From Carnobacterium maltaromaticum DSM 20342 (GTDB lineage: Bacteria > Bacillota > Bacilli > Lactobacillales > Carnobacteriaceae), in assembly GCF_000744945.1 (NCBI RefSeq), contig NZ_JQMX01000001.1:372001-436000 (forward strand): a stretch of 64,000 nt of DNA, read 5' to 3'. How positions within the stretch are numbered: position 1 is the first letter of the stretch; each line of letters begins with the position of its first letter. Position numbers and translations under genes: made by a program. A model generated the notes under the pieces. It searched no databases. It saw only the letters and a list, made by a program, of their open reading frames with translations, and was not told where the DNA came from. Below are positions 35,091-45,569 of the stretch, piece after piece.

Positions 35091-38000
35091 AACCAATAAA
35101 ATTAAATTTGCAGGCTTTCGGCCCATACTTAAATGAAACGATTGATTTTAGTTCCTTTTATGAACATCATATTTTTCTGATTGCTGGTAAAACTGGTGCA
35201 GGTAAAACAACCCTTTTTGATGCAATGAGTTATGCTTTATTTGGTAAAACCAATGGTTTAAATCGTGAGCCAAAAGAAATGCGATCAACTTTTGCAAAAC
35301 CAAGTGAAGAAACAAAAGTTGTTTTTACTTTTTCGGCACAAAATAAAGTGTATCAAATAGAACGAATTCCTGAACAAGTCCTAGCCAAAAAACGCGGTGA
35401 TGGAGTTAGGGAAGTTAAAGCTAAAGCCACAATCACAATTTTTGATGAATTTGGCAAAGAGCTAAACCATTTTACTAAGACTACAGAAGTCAATCAGATT
35501 GTTGAAGAAGTTGTTCAATTAGAAGATGAGCAATTTCGACAAATTATTATGTTGCCTCAAGGTGATTTCAGACGCTTTTTAAATGCGAATAGTAATGAAA
35601 AAGAAAAAATTCTACGCAAATTATTTGGTACAGAACCTTATCGTTTATTTAGTGAGAAGTTAAAAGAACAAAAAAAATTAATTAGTGTTGCTATTAAAGA
35701 TCAAGAGAAAGAATTAATTACTACTTTACAACATGCTCGTTGGGTCACCGAGTTACCTGAAATTCTTGAGCTTGGACAAGCGCGAGGTAAAAAAGAGTTA
35801 TCCTACTTAAAAGAACAGCAAGAGAATATGCATAATCAATTGCAAAAAAATGAAAAAAGAATTCAATTGCTAAAAGAAGAAGAAAATAAGAGGCAACTTG
35901 AGCTACAAAAAGTTCAAGCAGAAATCTTATTGTTTAACGAAAAGGAACAGCTATATTCTCAACAAAATATACACAAATCAGCAACAGAAAGAATAACGAC
36001 TTTAAAAGAGAAATTAAATAAACTTAAGGAAGCAGAACTCATTCAACCATTATTAGTTCGACAATTAGAACTGAAAAATGAACTGGCTGAGTTAGCGACG
36101 GAAGTGCATTCTCTTGAGGATCAAAAAAAACTAGCTGAAAAAGAGCAAAATTATTGGGAAACTCTGTATCAAGAAAAGCTAGCTGAAAGTCCAGAACAAG
36201 AACGTCGTGAAATGAAGCTGATTGAATTGAAACAACAAAAAATAGTACTGGATGGTTATAGTCGAGTGCGACAAGAGGCTGAAAGATTAGCTGAAAAAAT
36301 TAACTTATTAGATAGAGAAAAAGTAGCTTGTGGTAACCAGTTACAAGAAAAACAAAAACAAGAAATGGCGATTGTTCAAAAATTAGATCAATTAAAAGAA
36401 GTTGAACAACAGCTGAATCAGTTGGATAAAGAACAGACAAGGGTACAAACCATTGATCAAAAACTGGTTGAATTTAGTCAAATAGAAGAGAAAATTCAGC
36501 AGTTAAAAAACCAAGAAATAACAGTTAGAGACTCACTATTATTGGCTGAGGAAAAAGTAGCGGAAACAGAAAAAAATTATTTGAAAGCCAAAAGTGATTG
36601 GGCTAAAATTCAAATTAGGCGACTCGCTTTAGACTTAGAAGATGGTGCTCCTTGTCCAGTATGTGGGTCGGTGGAACATCCGTACTTACACAGCCAAGTT
36701 GAAGATATGGATGAATTTGAAACAATGAGCCAGGCAGAAAATCAATTGGATTTTTGGGAAAATGAATTAACAACAGTTAAAGAAACGGTTGCTAGTTTTA
36801 AAACCCGAATTGAAGGGCTACACGAGCAACTTGCTGATTCAGAAAGTCAATTAGAAAAACGAATGGAAAATGACCCACTTGCGACTAGATTGGAAAAAAG
36901 TAGTCTAGATCAACTAAAAAAAGAAGTTAAAGTGCAATTAGAGAAAATAGAAACACAGATAATGGAATTAAAGCAACAGCATTCAAAAGAAACAGAATTG
37001 TTAGAAGAGCAAAATAAATTAAAAAGTTTTATTGAGAAAAAATCTGCAGAATTAAATATAATAGAGCAGGATTATCAAAATGTATGGCAAGAGCAACTGG
37101 AGAAAAAGGGAGAATTAACCCAAATAAAACAACAATTACCTTTAGAATTACTAGATGAAACGATTTTTAAAGGGCGATTATCTCAATTGGAATTGGAAGT
37201 TGCAGCATTTAAGCAAGAACTTTCAGAACGTGAACTAAAAAAAGTAGCAGCACAAGATCAATTAAAAGAAATTATAAGTAATCAAGTTCATTTAAAAAAA
37301 CAATCAGCCAAGGCTGAAAAATTAGAACTTGAGTTAACAGAAAAATTGAATGATGCGATTAGTCAGTCAAGTTTTGAAAACCAAAAGTCGATTGAAGCAA
37401 CCTTGACTGAATTGGAAGAAGTAGTTGATTGGGAAAAGGAAGTTCAACAATACGAAAAAGAAGAGTATCGCATCACTCAACGGATAGCTGAATTAGAAAA
37501 CCAGTTACTTTCTGTTGAAAAGCCAAATGTTGAGATTGCAGAATCGCGTCTTAAGGAAGTGGCTATTGAACGAGAAACTATGCAAGAAGAGCAGACAAGG
37601 AATCAACAAATTCACATGCAAAATAAAAAAGTTTTAAAAGAAGCGACTGAAATTATTCGTTCTATTCAAGAACAATGGGATTTATTAGATGAAGTAACGA
37701 ATTTATCAGCAGTGGCTAATGGTGACGGTGATCAAAGTAAAATGGGCTTTGAGCGCTATGTTTTGACTTATTTTTTAGAAGAAGTCTTAACGATTGCTAA
37801 CGGCCGATTACAACAATTATCAAATAATCGTTATTTATTTGATTTAAATCGTGAAGAAGGGTCAAGAAAAACAGATACAGGTTTAGAAATTAATATCTAT
37901 GATGATAATGCTGGTGGTTTACGCAATGTCCGCACCCTATCTGGTGGAGAAAGCTTTATTGCGGCGTTAGCATTGTCGCTGTCACTATCTGAAGTTGTGC

Positions 38001-38233
38001 AACAGCATGCTGGTGGGATTCAAATCGAAACGATGTTTATTGATGAAGGTTTTGGTTCCTTAGATGAAGATGCATTGGAAGAAGCGATGGATGCCTTATT
38101 GCAAATTGAAGGTAGTGGGAGATTAGTCGGAATTATTAGCCATGTTAAAGAGCTTAAAGAACGGATTCCAGATAAGTTATTAGTTGAATCTAATGGTACC
38201 GGTAAGAGTAAAATTAAAATTAGTCATGGTTAA
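35087..38233 (+). CDS. sbcC: nuclease SbcCD subunit C (SMC-like ATPase)
   Basis: A 1048-residue SMC-like ATPase. Walker A is GKTGAGKTT (34-42), and long coiled coils fill about 180-500 and 560-850. The zinc hook is CPVCG with Cys523 and Cys526. At the end the signature is LSGGESFIAALALSLSL and Walker B is MFIDEGFGSLDE. It works with SbcD on DNA ends. The start is TTG 35087, overlapping the sbcD stop, with AAAGGAGGA upstream. The family often starts on a non-ATG codon in such overlaps. Confidence 0.93.
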   Translation: MKPIKLNLQAFGPYLNETIDFSSFYEHHIFLIAGKTGAGKTTLFDAMSYALFGKTNGLNREPKEMRSTFAKPSEETKVVFTFSAQNKVYQIERIPEQVLAKKRGDGVREVKAKATITIFDEFGKELNHFTKTTEVNQIVEEVVQLEDEQFRQIIMLPQGDFRRFLNANSNEKEKILRKLFGTEPYRLFSEKLKEQKKLISVAIKDQEKELITTLQHARWVTELPEILELGQARGKKELSYLKEQQENMHNQLQKNEKRIQLLKEEENKRQLELQKVQAEILLFNEKEQLYSQQNIHKSATERITTLKEKLNKLKEAELIQPLLVRQLELKNELAELATEVHSLEDQKKLAEKEQNYWETLYQEKLAESPEQERREMKLIELKQQKIVLDGYSRVRQEAERLAEKINLLDREKVACGNQLQEKQKQEMAIVQKLDQLKEVEQQLNQLDKEQTRVQTIDQKLVEFSQIEEKIQQLKNQEITVRDSLLLAEEKVAETEKNYLKAKSDWAKIQIRRLALDLEDGAPCPVCGSVEHPYLHSQVEDMDEFETMSQAENQLDFWENELTTVKETVASFKTRIEGLHEQLADSESQLEKRMENDPLATRLEKSSLDQLKKEVKVQLEKIETQIMELKQQHSKETELLEEQNKLKSFIEKKSAELNIIEQDYQNVWQEQLEKKGELTQIKQQLPLELLDETIFKGRLSQLELEVAAFKQELSERELKKVAAQDQLKEIISNQVHLKKQSAKAEKLELELTEKLNDAISQSSFENQKSIEATLTELEEVVDWEKEVQQYEKEEYRITQRIAELENQLLSVEKPNVEIAESRLKEVAIERETMQEEQTRNQQIHMQNKKVLKEATEIIRSIQEQWDLLDEVTNLSAVANGDGDQSKMGFERYVLTYFLEEVLTIANGRLQQLSNNRYLFDLNREEGSRKTDTGLEINIYDDNAGGLRNVRTLSGGESFIAALALSLSLSEVVQQHAGGIQIETMFIDEGFGSLDEDALEEAMDALLQIEGSGRLVGIISHVKELKERIPDKLLVESNGTGKSKIKISHG

Positions 38234-38397
38234 CAAATTTAAAGGAAAGTATCCAGTCAGTTAATTCGATCGTTCAATCAAAAATTATCATGAAGTTAGT
38301 GTAATTTTTTCAAGAATAGCGTACAATGGTGAGATAGATAAAATAAAAATAAGCTGAGAATTTGATGGATTGTTGGAAGAAAGTGGGAGAATTTTGA

Positions 38398-41300
38398 ATG
38401 AAGTGGAGCATACCTGAAAAAGTTATTGATCGCGCCAGAATATACGTAGCCGAAAAAAGGGTTCTTGTTATTACACCTTTTTTAGAAAAGAAAATTTGGA
38501 CTGCGGAAGTAATGGGCAGCGAAATCTATCATGTAGAGCTAGATGGAACAACAAGAGAATCAGATTTTTGCGAATGCCCTTATTGGAAAGACCATGGGTA
38601 CTGTAAGCATACAGTTGCAGTGGAATTAGCACTAAAAGAACAAGGTGTTAGTCGTGTGATGACAGCTGAAAATGCTGAGAAAATGACTGCTGTCTTACCT
38701 GATCCAGGACAAGAACTAACAGAATCCTTCACTCGTGTTTTTTTGAAAGAAAACCGTGAGATTTTTTTAGAAGTTGAGGATAAGCTTGAATTAATGATGG
38801 AATATAAAGTTGAGATAAAATCAACGAGCAATTCATTAATTAGAAATAATGATGAAGTCCTTGCTTTAAGTTTAAGAGCAGGCTTAGATAAATTATATAT
38901 TGTTAAAGATGTCGCCAGTTTTTTTGAAAGCTATCACAATCAAGGAACTTTTGACTTAAATACAAATCAGACATTAGATTTTAAGCAAATCAAAATTACA
39001 GCTGAAGATAGCTTGATTTTAGATTTTTTAGGACAACAAGCAGCTTCTAATGAAATGATGGGTGTCGGCAGTAAAGAACCAAAATCAATTTATAGCAATA
39101 AACGTTATTTAGTTATTTCCCCAATTTTAGCAGAAGAAACCATTCAATTGATTCAAGAAAATGGTAAGCTACAATTTTTTGTTGGCGAAAACAAACATAA
39201 ACGTATGATTTTTGTGCCCAATCAATTGCCAATCTCATTCGAACTATTTCAGCAAAACCAAAAGATTTCATTATATATTAATAACCAAACGGATGCGAGA
39301 TTAAAAGCTTATCATTGGTTTATTGCGAAGCATGCCATTTTTCAACCCTCAAAAGAACAATTGAGAGCATATCAACCTTTGCAAAATTTTTTACAGCGAT
39401 ATGATGGGAAAGAAGTGGTCATTGATCCAATTAATATGCCTGATTTCACAGCCTATGTACTGCCGTTACTAGCAAAAATTGGTGAAGTTTCAATTGATGA
39501 AGCTATTCAAGATACCTTTATTCAAGAACCTTTAAAAACAAAAATTTATTTTACCTATCACCAAGATGCAGTTCATGCAGTTGTTGATTTCAGCTATAAA
39601 AACTTAGTATTATCAACAGATGAAAAAAACAATCAACTAGGCGATTCAGGTGTTCAAGTGATTCGAGATAGCCAACAAGAGTTGAAAATTTTAAATTCAT
39701 TTAAACAATTTGACTATCATCGTGATGAAACAAGTTATGCGAAACGCATGGTTAGAGATGATGACTTTTATACATTATTTACCAAAGAAATACCTTTTTT
39801 GGAAATGGATGCAGAAGTTTATGTAGATGATTTATTAGATAGTATGTTTTTAGATCAAATTGATCCAGAAACGTCAATTGATGTTCAAAATGAAGGTTCA
39901 CTTTTAGATGTTAGATTTGATATCAAAGGTATCACTCCAGACGAAGTTGATCAAGTGTTGAAAAGCTTAGTTGAAAAACGTTCTTTTCACAAATTGGACA
40001 ATGGTGTATTGCTTTCATTAGAAACAGATGCATTTAAGCATGTTAGTGATGTTTTAGCCGAATTACGCATTACAAAGGATTTTCAAAATGGAAAAATCAC
40101 ATTACCAAGTTATCGTGGACTTGAAGTACAAGAGACAATTGGTATAGAAGAAAGCAATAAACGAAAGCTTTCAAGAAAATTTAAAAATCTAATTGAAGAT
40201 TTAAATGACCCTGCTCACTTTGAGGCGGAAGTTCCTAAAAATCTAGAAGCTGAATTACGACCTTACCAAATAACAGGATTTAAATGGCTAAAAATGTTAG
40301 CTAAATACGGCTTTGGTGGGATTTTAGCAGATGACATGGGATTAGGGAAAACAATTCAAGTGATTACATTTATTTTATCTGAAATTGAGGATTATGGAAA
40401 AAACGAGCCATTCTTAATTGTTTCTCCAGCTTCACTAACCTATAACTGGCATCATGAAATCAAAAAATTTGCTCCTAGTTTAGAAAGCTTTGTCGTTTCG
40501 GGCACAGCAGAAGAGCGTCAAAAACGGATTGAAGAAGTTGGACCAAATCAAATTCTAATTACATCTTATCCTAGTTTTAGACAGGATGTAGAATTTTATA
40601 AAAAGAAAAAATTCAGTACATTAGTTTTAGATGAATCGCAAATGGTGAAAAATTACCATACGAAAACAGCACAAGCATTGCGAGAGTTAACAATTCGTAA
40701 ACGTTTTGCCCTTAGTGGAACACCTATTGAGAATAAAATTGAAGAATTATGGGCGATATTCCAACTAATTATGCCAGGGTTTTTCCCGCCAATGAAACAA
40801 TTTAAAACGATGCCGTATCCGCAAATTGCACGAATGATTCAACCTTTTGTTTTAAGACGTATCAAAAAAGACGTGCTTAAAGAGTTACCAGATAAAATTG
40901 AAACAGATTTATATAGCTCGATGACGAAAGAACAAAAAACGGTTTATTTAGCTTATCTACAACGAATTCAAGATAGTGTCAGAAGTATGAGCGGTGATGA
41001 CTTTAAGCGCAATCGAATTGAAATTTTAGCAGGCTTAACTAGATTGCGCCAAATTTGTTGTGACCCCCGCTTATTTGTTGATAATTATACAGGAGACTCT
41101 GGTAAACTTGAGCAATTGAAAGAATTGCTACAAACGGCCAAAGAAAATGGACAGCGTGTCTTGCTCTTTTCTCAATTTACATCAATGCTGTCTATTATTG
41201 AAGAAGAACTGGCTCAAGAAGGAATTGAGACCTTCTACTTAAGCGGTCAAACGAAACCTAAAGAACGGATCGAGATGGTTGATCGATTTAATGCAGGTGA

Positions 41301-41625
41301 AAAAGAAGTATTCTTGATTTCACTAAAAGCCGGAGGTACTGGCTTGAATTTAACTGGAGCAGATACCGTTATTCTTTATGACTTATGGTGGAATCCAGCC
41401 GTTGAAGAACAGGCCGCTGGTAGAGCACATCGTCTAGGTCAGAAGAAAGTGGTTCAAGTCTGGCGCTTAATTGCGGAAGGTACAATTGAAGAGAAGATTA
41501 GCCAATTGCAACAAGAAAAGAAGGCTTTATTTGATCAAGTGATTACATCTGAAGCAACAGATACGAAACAATTGACTCAATTAACCGAATCTGATATTCG
41601 TGAGATTTTAAATATTGGGGTTTAA
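38398..41625 (+). CDS. SNF2-family helicase with SWIM zinc finger (YwqA-like)
   Basis: A 1075-residue protein. A SWIM-type zinc finger near residues 50-75 has CECPYWKDHGYCKH as its ligand pattern. A SNF2-associated bacterial domain covers about 80-560 and a SNF2 helicase about 615-1060. Walker A is DDMGLGKT and motif II is LDESQ. The C-terminal motor includes SQFTSML and AAGRAHRLGQ. It probably remodels DNA-bound proteins, including RNA polymerase, in repair or transcription, as inferred for relatives. A -10-like TACAAT lies at 38322-38327. Confidence 0.9.
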   Translation: MKWSIPEKVIDRARIYVAEKRVLVITPFLEKKIWTAEVMGSEIYHVELDGTTRESDFCECPYWKDHGYCKHTVAVELALKEQGVSRVMTAENAEKMTAVLPDPGQELTESFTRVFLKENREIFLEVEDKLELMMEYKVEIKSTSNSLIRNNDEVLALSLRAGLDKLYIVKDVASFFESYHNQGTFDLNTNQTLDFKQIKITAEDSLILDFLGQQAASNEMMGVGSKEPKSIYSNKRYLVISPILAEETIQLIQENGKLQFFVGENKHKRMIFVPNQLPISFELFQQNQKISLYINNQTDARLKAYHWFIAKHAIFQPSKEQLRAYQPLQNFLQRYDGKEVVIDPINMPDFTAYVLPLLAKIGEVSIDEAIQDTFIQEPLKTKIYFTYHQDAVHAVVDFSYKNLVLSTDEKNNQLGDSGVQVIRDSQQELKILNSFKQFDYHRDETSYAKRMVRDDDFYTLFTKEIPFLEMDAEVYVDDLLDSMFLDQIDPETSIDVQNEGSLLDVRFDIKGITPDEVDQVLKSLVEKRSFHKLDNGVLLSLETDAFKHVSDVLAELRITKDFQNGKITLPSYRGLEVQETIGIEESNKRKLSRKFKNLIEDLNDPAHFEAEVPKNLEAELRPYQITGFKWLKMLAKYGFGGILADDMGLGKTIQVITFILSEIEDYGKNEPFLIVSPASLTYNWHHEIKKFAPSLESFVVSGTAEERQKRIEEVGPNQILITSYPSFRQDVEFYKKKKFSTLVLDESQMVKNYHTKTAQALRELTIRKRFALSGTPIENKIEELWAIFQLIMPGFFPPMKQFKTMPYPQIARMIQPFVLRRIKKDVLKELPDKIETDLYSSMTKEQKTVYLAYLQRIQDSVRSMSGDDFKRNRIEILAGLTRLRQICCDPRLFVDNYTGDSGKLEQLKELLQTAKENGQRVLLFSQFTSMLSIIEEELAQEGIETFYLSGQTKPKERIEMVDRFNAGEKEVFLISLKAGGTGLNLTGADTVILYDLWWNPAVEEQAAGRAHRLGQKKVVQVWRLIAEGTIEEKISQLQQEKKALFDQVITSEATDTKQLTQLTESDIREILNIGV

Positions 41626-41634
41626 GAGTCATCA

Positions 41635-42471
41635 GTGACCATATTTATTGAAAAAAGTGGGGTGATTGTTATAGAAAAATTCATTACTGATTTACTTCAA
41701 AAGGTTGAAACAGTTGAGCAATTTAAAATGGATGATCATGACATTTCTTTATTAATGGCTCATTTAGGGGATAGTGATGCTAGTTTGCGTGATGAAGGTT
41801 TATATACCTTAGTTGCTTTATTAGTTGAAAAGAATTGTTTAAACACAGTGCAATTACGTACAATGAAAAACCAGCTTTTGTCAAAAAATTATTTATTTAA
41901 AGGAATGCAAGAGGATGAAACAGATGATATCTTTTGGCGTTCATTTAGTAATTTGTATTTAGCCGTTATTGTGGAGTATGACCGGACAAAAGAGCACTTT
42001 ATGTCTACCAAAGAATTGTCAGAGATTGCGTTGAATTTGTGTTGCTACTTAACTTTAGAAAATGATAACCGCGGTTTTATCGATGGGAAAGGTTGGGCTC
42101 ATGCTTTTGCTCATGCGGGTGATCTGGCTAATGAACTAGCCAAGCATCCATATCTAGAGTCTAGTGATTTAAGTCTATTAACAGTGACAATTTTTCGGAA
42201 AGTCACGAACTTTGGCAAGATGTTTAGTTTTGGTGAGGAAGAACGATTGATACAAAGCTTGTTAACAATCTTAAAAAAACAACCAGATTTTTCAGTCAGT
42301 ATTATTTGTTTAATTGAGAAGCAACAAATAGAGATTGAAAAAAATAAAAGCAAGCAAGAATTAATCCATCAAAATAACTACTACAATACACGTCGTTTTT
42401 ATCAGCAGTTTTTACTAAGTTCAAATACACCTAGCATTGTTAAACAAAAGTTAGAAAAATGGAGTATATAA
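41635..42471 (+). CDS. DUF2785 domain-containing protein
   Basis: A protein of up to 278 residues matching the DUF2785 family, with the phrase DGKGWAHAFAHAGDLANELA near the middle and a helical C-terminus. The function is unknown. The start is uncertain. GTG 41635 has no ribosome site, while GTG 41662 or a nearby codon follows AAAGTGGGG and would give about 269 residues. It lies 9 bp after the SNF2 helicase gene and may be cotranscribed. A terminator follows. Confidence 0.7.
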   Translation: MTIFIEKSGVIVIEKFITDLLQKVETVEQFKMDDHDISLLMAHLGDSDASLRDEGLYTLVALLVEKNCLNTVQLRTMKNQLLSKNYLFKGMQEDETDDIFWRSFSNLYLAVIVEYDRTKEHFMSTKELSEIALNLCCYLTLENDNRGFIDGKGWAHAFAHAGDLANELAKHPYLESSDLSLLTVTIFRKVTNFGKMFSFGEEERLIQSLLTILKKQPDFSVSIICLIEKQQIEIEKNKSKQELIHQNNYYNTRRFYQQFLLSSNTPSIVKQKLEKWSI

Positions 42472-42476
42472 AAAAA

Positions 42477-42518
42477 AGGAATGTGGACAGTTAAACTGCC
42501 GCATTCCTTGTTTTTTTA
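42477..42518 (+). terminator. Terminator of the DUF2785 gene
   Basis: AAGGAATG pairs with CATTCCTT, with an inner CAG/CTG stem, followed by GTTTTTTT. It is bidirectional for the convergent HAD gene. Confidence 0.8.
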
Positions 42519-42524
42519 CTCTGA

Positions 42525-43238
42525 TTAATCAAGTAAACTCAATACTTTTGAGGGGAATTCATGAAATTCAGTAATTTCTTCATCACAAGACCATAGACTA
42601 ACAGGTTTTTCACGTTTCCGATGATTGAACCAGAAAGCTTGCCAACCAGCTTCCTTGGCTCCATTAACATCATTATCATAATTATCGCCAATGTAGAGAG
42701 TAGTGCTAGGCTCAAATTTAAATTGTCTAGCGGCCAAATCAAAGATACGTCGATCAGGCTTTGCAAATCCTGAACTCTCTGAAATAATCATTTTTTCTGC
42801 TGGAATCCATCGTTCTAGTTGTAGTTGTTGAATCTTCTTAGATTGATGATCAGTAGGGCCATTGGTAATAATCCCAATTTGAATATCACTTTTTGAAGCT
42901 AACGCATTTAGCAATTCTTTAGCTTCAGGTAATAATTGGATGGAGTTCAGTTCCGTTTCATAGTTTTCTTGAAAGAGTAGTCCCTGATCCTCAGTTAGTG
43001 AGTAACCTTGTTCTTTTAATACTTCGCGAATTCGGTAAAAACGCATATAGTCTAAAGTCCATTCTCCAGAAATATACTTGCAGAAAGTCTCATCACTATG
43101 GTAACGAAAGCGGAGATAAGCTCTGGTTAAATCTAAAGAACTAAAGTATGCAGGGAAACAATTGGCAATAGCATTTTTAAAAGGTGCTTGTTGGTCATAT
43201 AATGTATCATCAACATCAAAAACAATTGCATTAATCAA
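42525..43238 (-). CDS. HAD-superfamily hydrolase (YjjG/pyrimidine-nucleotidase-like)
   Basis: A 237-residue HAD phosphatase. Motif I is FDVDDTLYD (residues 7-15), with a helical cap (about 16-95). Motif II is IITNGPTD near 120, and motifs III/IV are KPDRRIF and YIGDNYDNDV. The YjjG-like group acts on nucleoside monophosphates, but the substrate is not certain. The start is TTG 43238, 12 bases after GGAAGGA. It stands alone, convergent with the DUF2785 gene. Confidence 0.82.
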   Translation of the reverse strand: MINAIVFDVDDTLYDQQAPFKNAIANCFPAYFSSLDLTRAYLRFRYHSDETFCKYISGEWTLDYMRFYRIREVLKEQGYSLTEDQGLLFQENYETELNSIQLLPEAKELLNALASKSDIQIGIITNGPTDHQSKKIQQLQLERWIPAEKMIISESSGFAKPDRRIFDLAARQFKFEPSTTLYIGDNYDNDVNGAKEAGWQAFWFNHRKREKPVSLWSCDEEITEFHEFPSKVLSLLD

Positions 43239-43415
43239 AATCGGACAAATCCTTCCATCAAGTTACTTTTTTCACACAATTTCTAGTATAGCAAAAAGCT
43301 TCTTATTTAAAAAGGCGTTCTTAGTAGTTCTATGTATATTTTCATGAAATATTTCTTGAAAAATTAGAAAGTCTATTTTTTAAATGGCAAAAGCGCCTAA
43401 ATGGTCGAGGAAAAG

Positions 43416-43470
43416 ATAAAATCAGCTCTAACTGCATTTCATGTAAAATACGATTAGAGCTGATTTTTCA
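43416..43470 (-). terminator. Terminator of the oppA-like gene
   Basis: AAAATCAGCTCTAA pairs with TTAGAGCTGATTTT around a 22-base loop. A T-run follows on the minus strand. Confidence 0.8.
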
Positions 43471-43482
43471 ATTAATAAATCT

Positions 43483-45141
43483 TTATTTTGAAATCGTTAC
43501 GTTTCTAAAGGTGAAGTCGGAACCTAACAGATGACTTTCTAATCCTTTAACTGTTGAGCGTTGTAAATAATTGGTAGTTCTTTGATATAAGGGTTCAAAT
43601 GCCGCGTCTTCAAATAAAATTTTCTCAGCAGCTAAGAATTTTTCATACCGTTTTTCAGGATTATTAGCATCAATTGTTTTAGAATCAGTAATTAATTGTT
43701 GGAATTTATCATTTTTATATTTTCCATAGTTATAGGCACCATCGGTTTCAAATAAAACGAAAAATCCAGTGGGATCAATATCACCAGCAATCCAACCCGC
43801 AGTTGCTAAATCAAAATTACCTGCACGACGTTCTTCTAAGGCTACATTTTTTGGTACACTACGAATTTTAATTGTAATTCCTTTAAGGTTTTCACTAATT
43901 GTACTTTGGATATACTCGCCTAATTTTTTCTCCATCGCATCATCTGAAGTTACTAATTCCAATTCTAACTGTTCTCCAACATCTTTTTTAGCTAAATCCC
44001 ATTCTTTTTTAGCTTCTTTTAGGTCATAATCTAAAAATGAACCATTTTCTTTTCGGAAATCTTCGCCAGATTCAGGGTTCTTAGCTAACTTAGTTGGAAT
44101 CAGTCCACCCAATGGATCTGAACCGTTGGCTACGATGTTATCTGTAATAGCAGAACGATCAATTGCAAGAGAGAGTGCTTTTCTTAAATGAGTATTTGCT
44201 AGTGGGCTGCCTTCAACTGTATTATAGCTCAGATATTGCAAAGCCAATTCTTGTTTTCGTACTAAATCAGGGTTGTCTTCATTTTCTTTAGCATAGTCGC
44301 CAACTAATGTTGTTACATCTAATTCATTGGCTTCATAAAGTTGAACACCAGTTGAAGTTTCTTTAACTACAGAGATATCAACTTTATCTAAAGAAACATT
44401 TTTTTGATCATGATAGCTTTTATTTTTTTCATAGCTCCAATTTGTAGCGCCATCTTTCCAATCTGTTAAAGTAAAAGGTCCGTTATACAAAATCTTGCTT
44501 GTATCCATAGCGTAGCCCTCACCTTGTTCTTCAACAAATTTTTGGTTTTGCGGATAGAACCACCCAATGGCCACTAAACTAAGAAAAGAGGGTTGTGGCA
44601 ATTCTAAATTCACCTCTAGCTCATAGTCTGAAGTAGCTTTAACGCCTAATTCAGCTAATTCTTTTTCACCAGCTGTAATGGCTTTTGCATTTTTTATATT
44701 AGCAAATAAGTAGGCATTTGGTGCAGCACTAGCAGGATTTACAATCTTGCTCCAAGCATAGACGAAATCATTGGCAGTAACAGGTTCCCCATTGGACCAC
44801 TTTGCATCTTCTTTCAATTTAAATGTATAAGTTAACCCATCGTCACTAATTTTTGCCGGCTCTTTTGCTAAGGCCAATTCAAGTTCATTATCACCGTTAA
44901 AGCGATACAAGCCTTCAAAAATTTGTTCGATAACTGTAAAAGTATTTCGATCTGTAGCTTTAGTTGTATCTAATGTAGTAATCTCTGCCGGTACGCTAGC
45001 ACGCAGAACTTGTGCCACATTTGCTGATTTATTTGTATCTGATTCTTTCGTTGCAGCTGTATCTTTACCGTTAGATCCCCCACATGCTGCTAAGATGCTA
45101 GCAGTTATAACCAAACTTAAACCTAGTTTCCATTTTTTCAT
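43483..45141 (-). CDS. oligopeptide ABC transporter substrate-binding lipoprotein (OppA family)
   Basis: A 552-residue lipoprotein. The signal peptide ends in the lipobox LAAC near residue 20 and is followed by a Ser/Thr/Lys linker. The SBP_bac_5 domain includes KEPAKISDDGLTYTFKLKED and the YKNDKFQQLITDSKTI region. It binds peptides for an Opp system. No permease or ATPase gene is adjacent, so it must use an importer encoded elsewhere. A T-box leader on the same strand controls it, pointing to amino-acid-responsive peptide uptake. Confidence 0.88.
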   Translation of the reverse strand: MKKWKLGLSLVITASILAACGGSNGKDTAATKESDTNKSANVAQVLRASVPAEITTLDTTKATDRNTFTVIEQIFEGLYRFNGDNELELALAKEPAKISDDGLTYTFKLKEDAKWSNGEPVTANDFVYAWSKIVNPASAAPNAYLFANIKNAKAITAGEKELAELGVKATSDYELEVNLELPQPSFLSLVAIGWFYPQNQKFVEEQGEGYAMDTSKILYNGPFTLTDWKDGATNWSYEKNKSYHDQKNVSLDKVDISVVKETSTGVQLYEANELDVTTLVGDYAKENEDNPDLVRKQELALQYLSYNTVEGSPLANTHLRKALSLAIDRSAITDNIVANGSDPLGGLIPTKLAKNPESGEDFRKENGSFLDYDLKEAKKEWDLAKKDVGEQLELELVTSDDAMEKKLGEYIQSTISENLKGITIKIRSVPKNVALEERRAGNFDLATAGWIAGDIDPTGFFVLFETDGAYNYGKYKNDKFQQLITDSKTIDANNPEKRYEKFLAAEKILFEDAAFEPLYQRTTNYLQRSTVKGLESHLLGSDFTFRNVTISK

Positions 45142-45219
45142 TTTCTCCCAATCCCCTTTATAGTAAAATTTATTTTTTTAATGACGAATGAAGCTATCTT
45201 GAATGAGAAAGAATCGAGT

Positions 45220-45563
45220 ATATAAAAAAACGCCATCCATAACTAGTTAAAAAACTAGAAAGGACGAGCGTTTAAACGTCGTGTTACCACCTTAATTTAT
45301 AAGAATCTCAAGATTCCTATCTCAAACAGTTCTTGAATCAAATTCGATTCGTTAAACTGTTGCACGATAACAGGTGCACCTGTAACAATCTAAAGGCCAA
45401 AGCTGTTCGATTGTTAAACTCAAAGGCCATTTTCGATAAAACATCAGCTGCCCTTTTTCAGCAAATGAGGGCTCTCTAAAAGCTTATTTATATCTACTTT
45501 CCTTCTCAAAGTTGTTAGTTATTCATTTTTTTCTCATTAAAAAAACATCTATTTCTAATCTAT
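45220..45563 (-). ncRNA. T-box riboswitch, probably methionine-specific
   Basis: On the minus strand the leader holds a stem I with AGTA (complement near 45492) and a specifier loop with GAAAATGG, in which ATG (45428-45430) is the best candidate codon. The conserved T-box AAGGTGGTAACACG is at 45280-45293. Its N base after UGG is U, matching a tRNA with A at the discriminator position, as tRNA-Met has. A terminator follows at 45224-45275. Uncharged tRNA would favour the antiterminator and oppA expression. Asn or Trp codons overlap the same site, but their tRNAs usually carry G73. Confidence 0.75.
45224..45275 (-). terminator. T-box regulated terminator
   Basis: Two stacked stems: AACGC with GCGTT and TCTAGTT with AACTAG, ending in TTTTTTT on the minus strand. 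The 5-prime side of the stem overlaps the sequence that would form the antiterminator with the T-box. Confidence 0.7.
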
Positions 45564-45569
45564 GGATGA

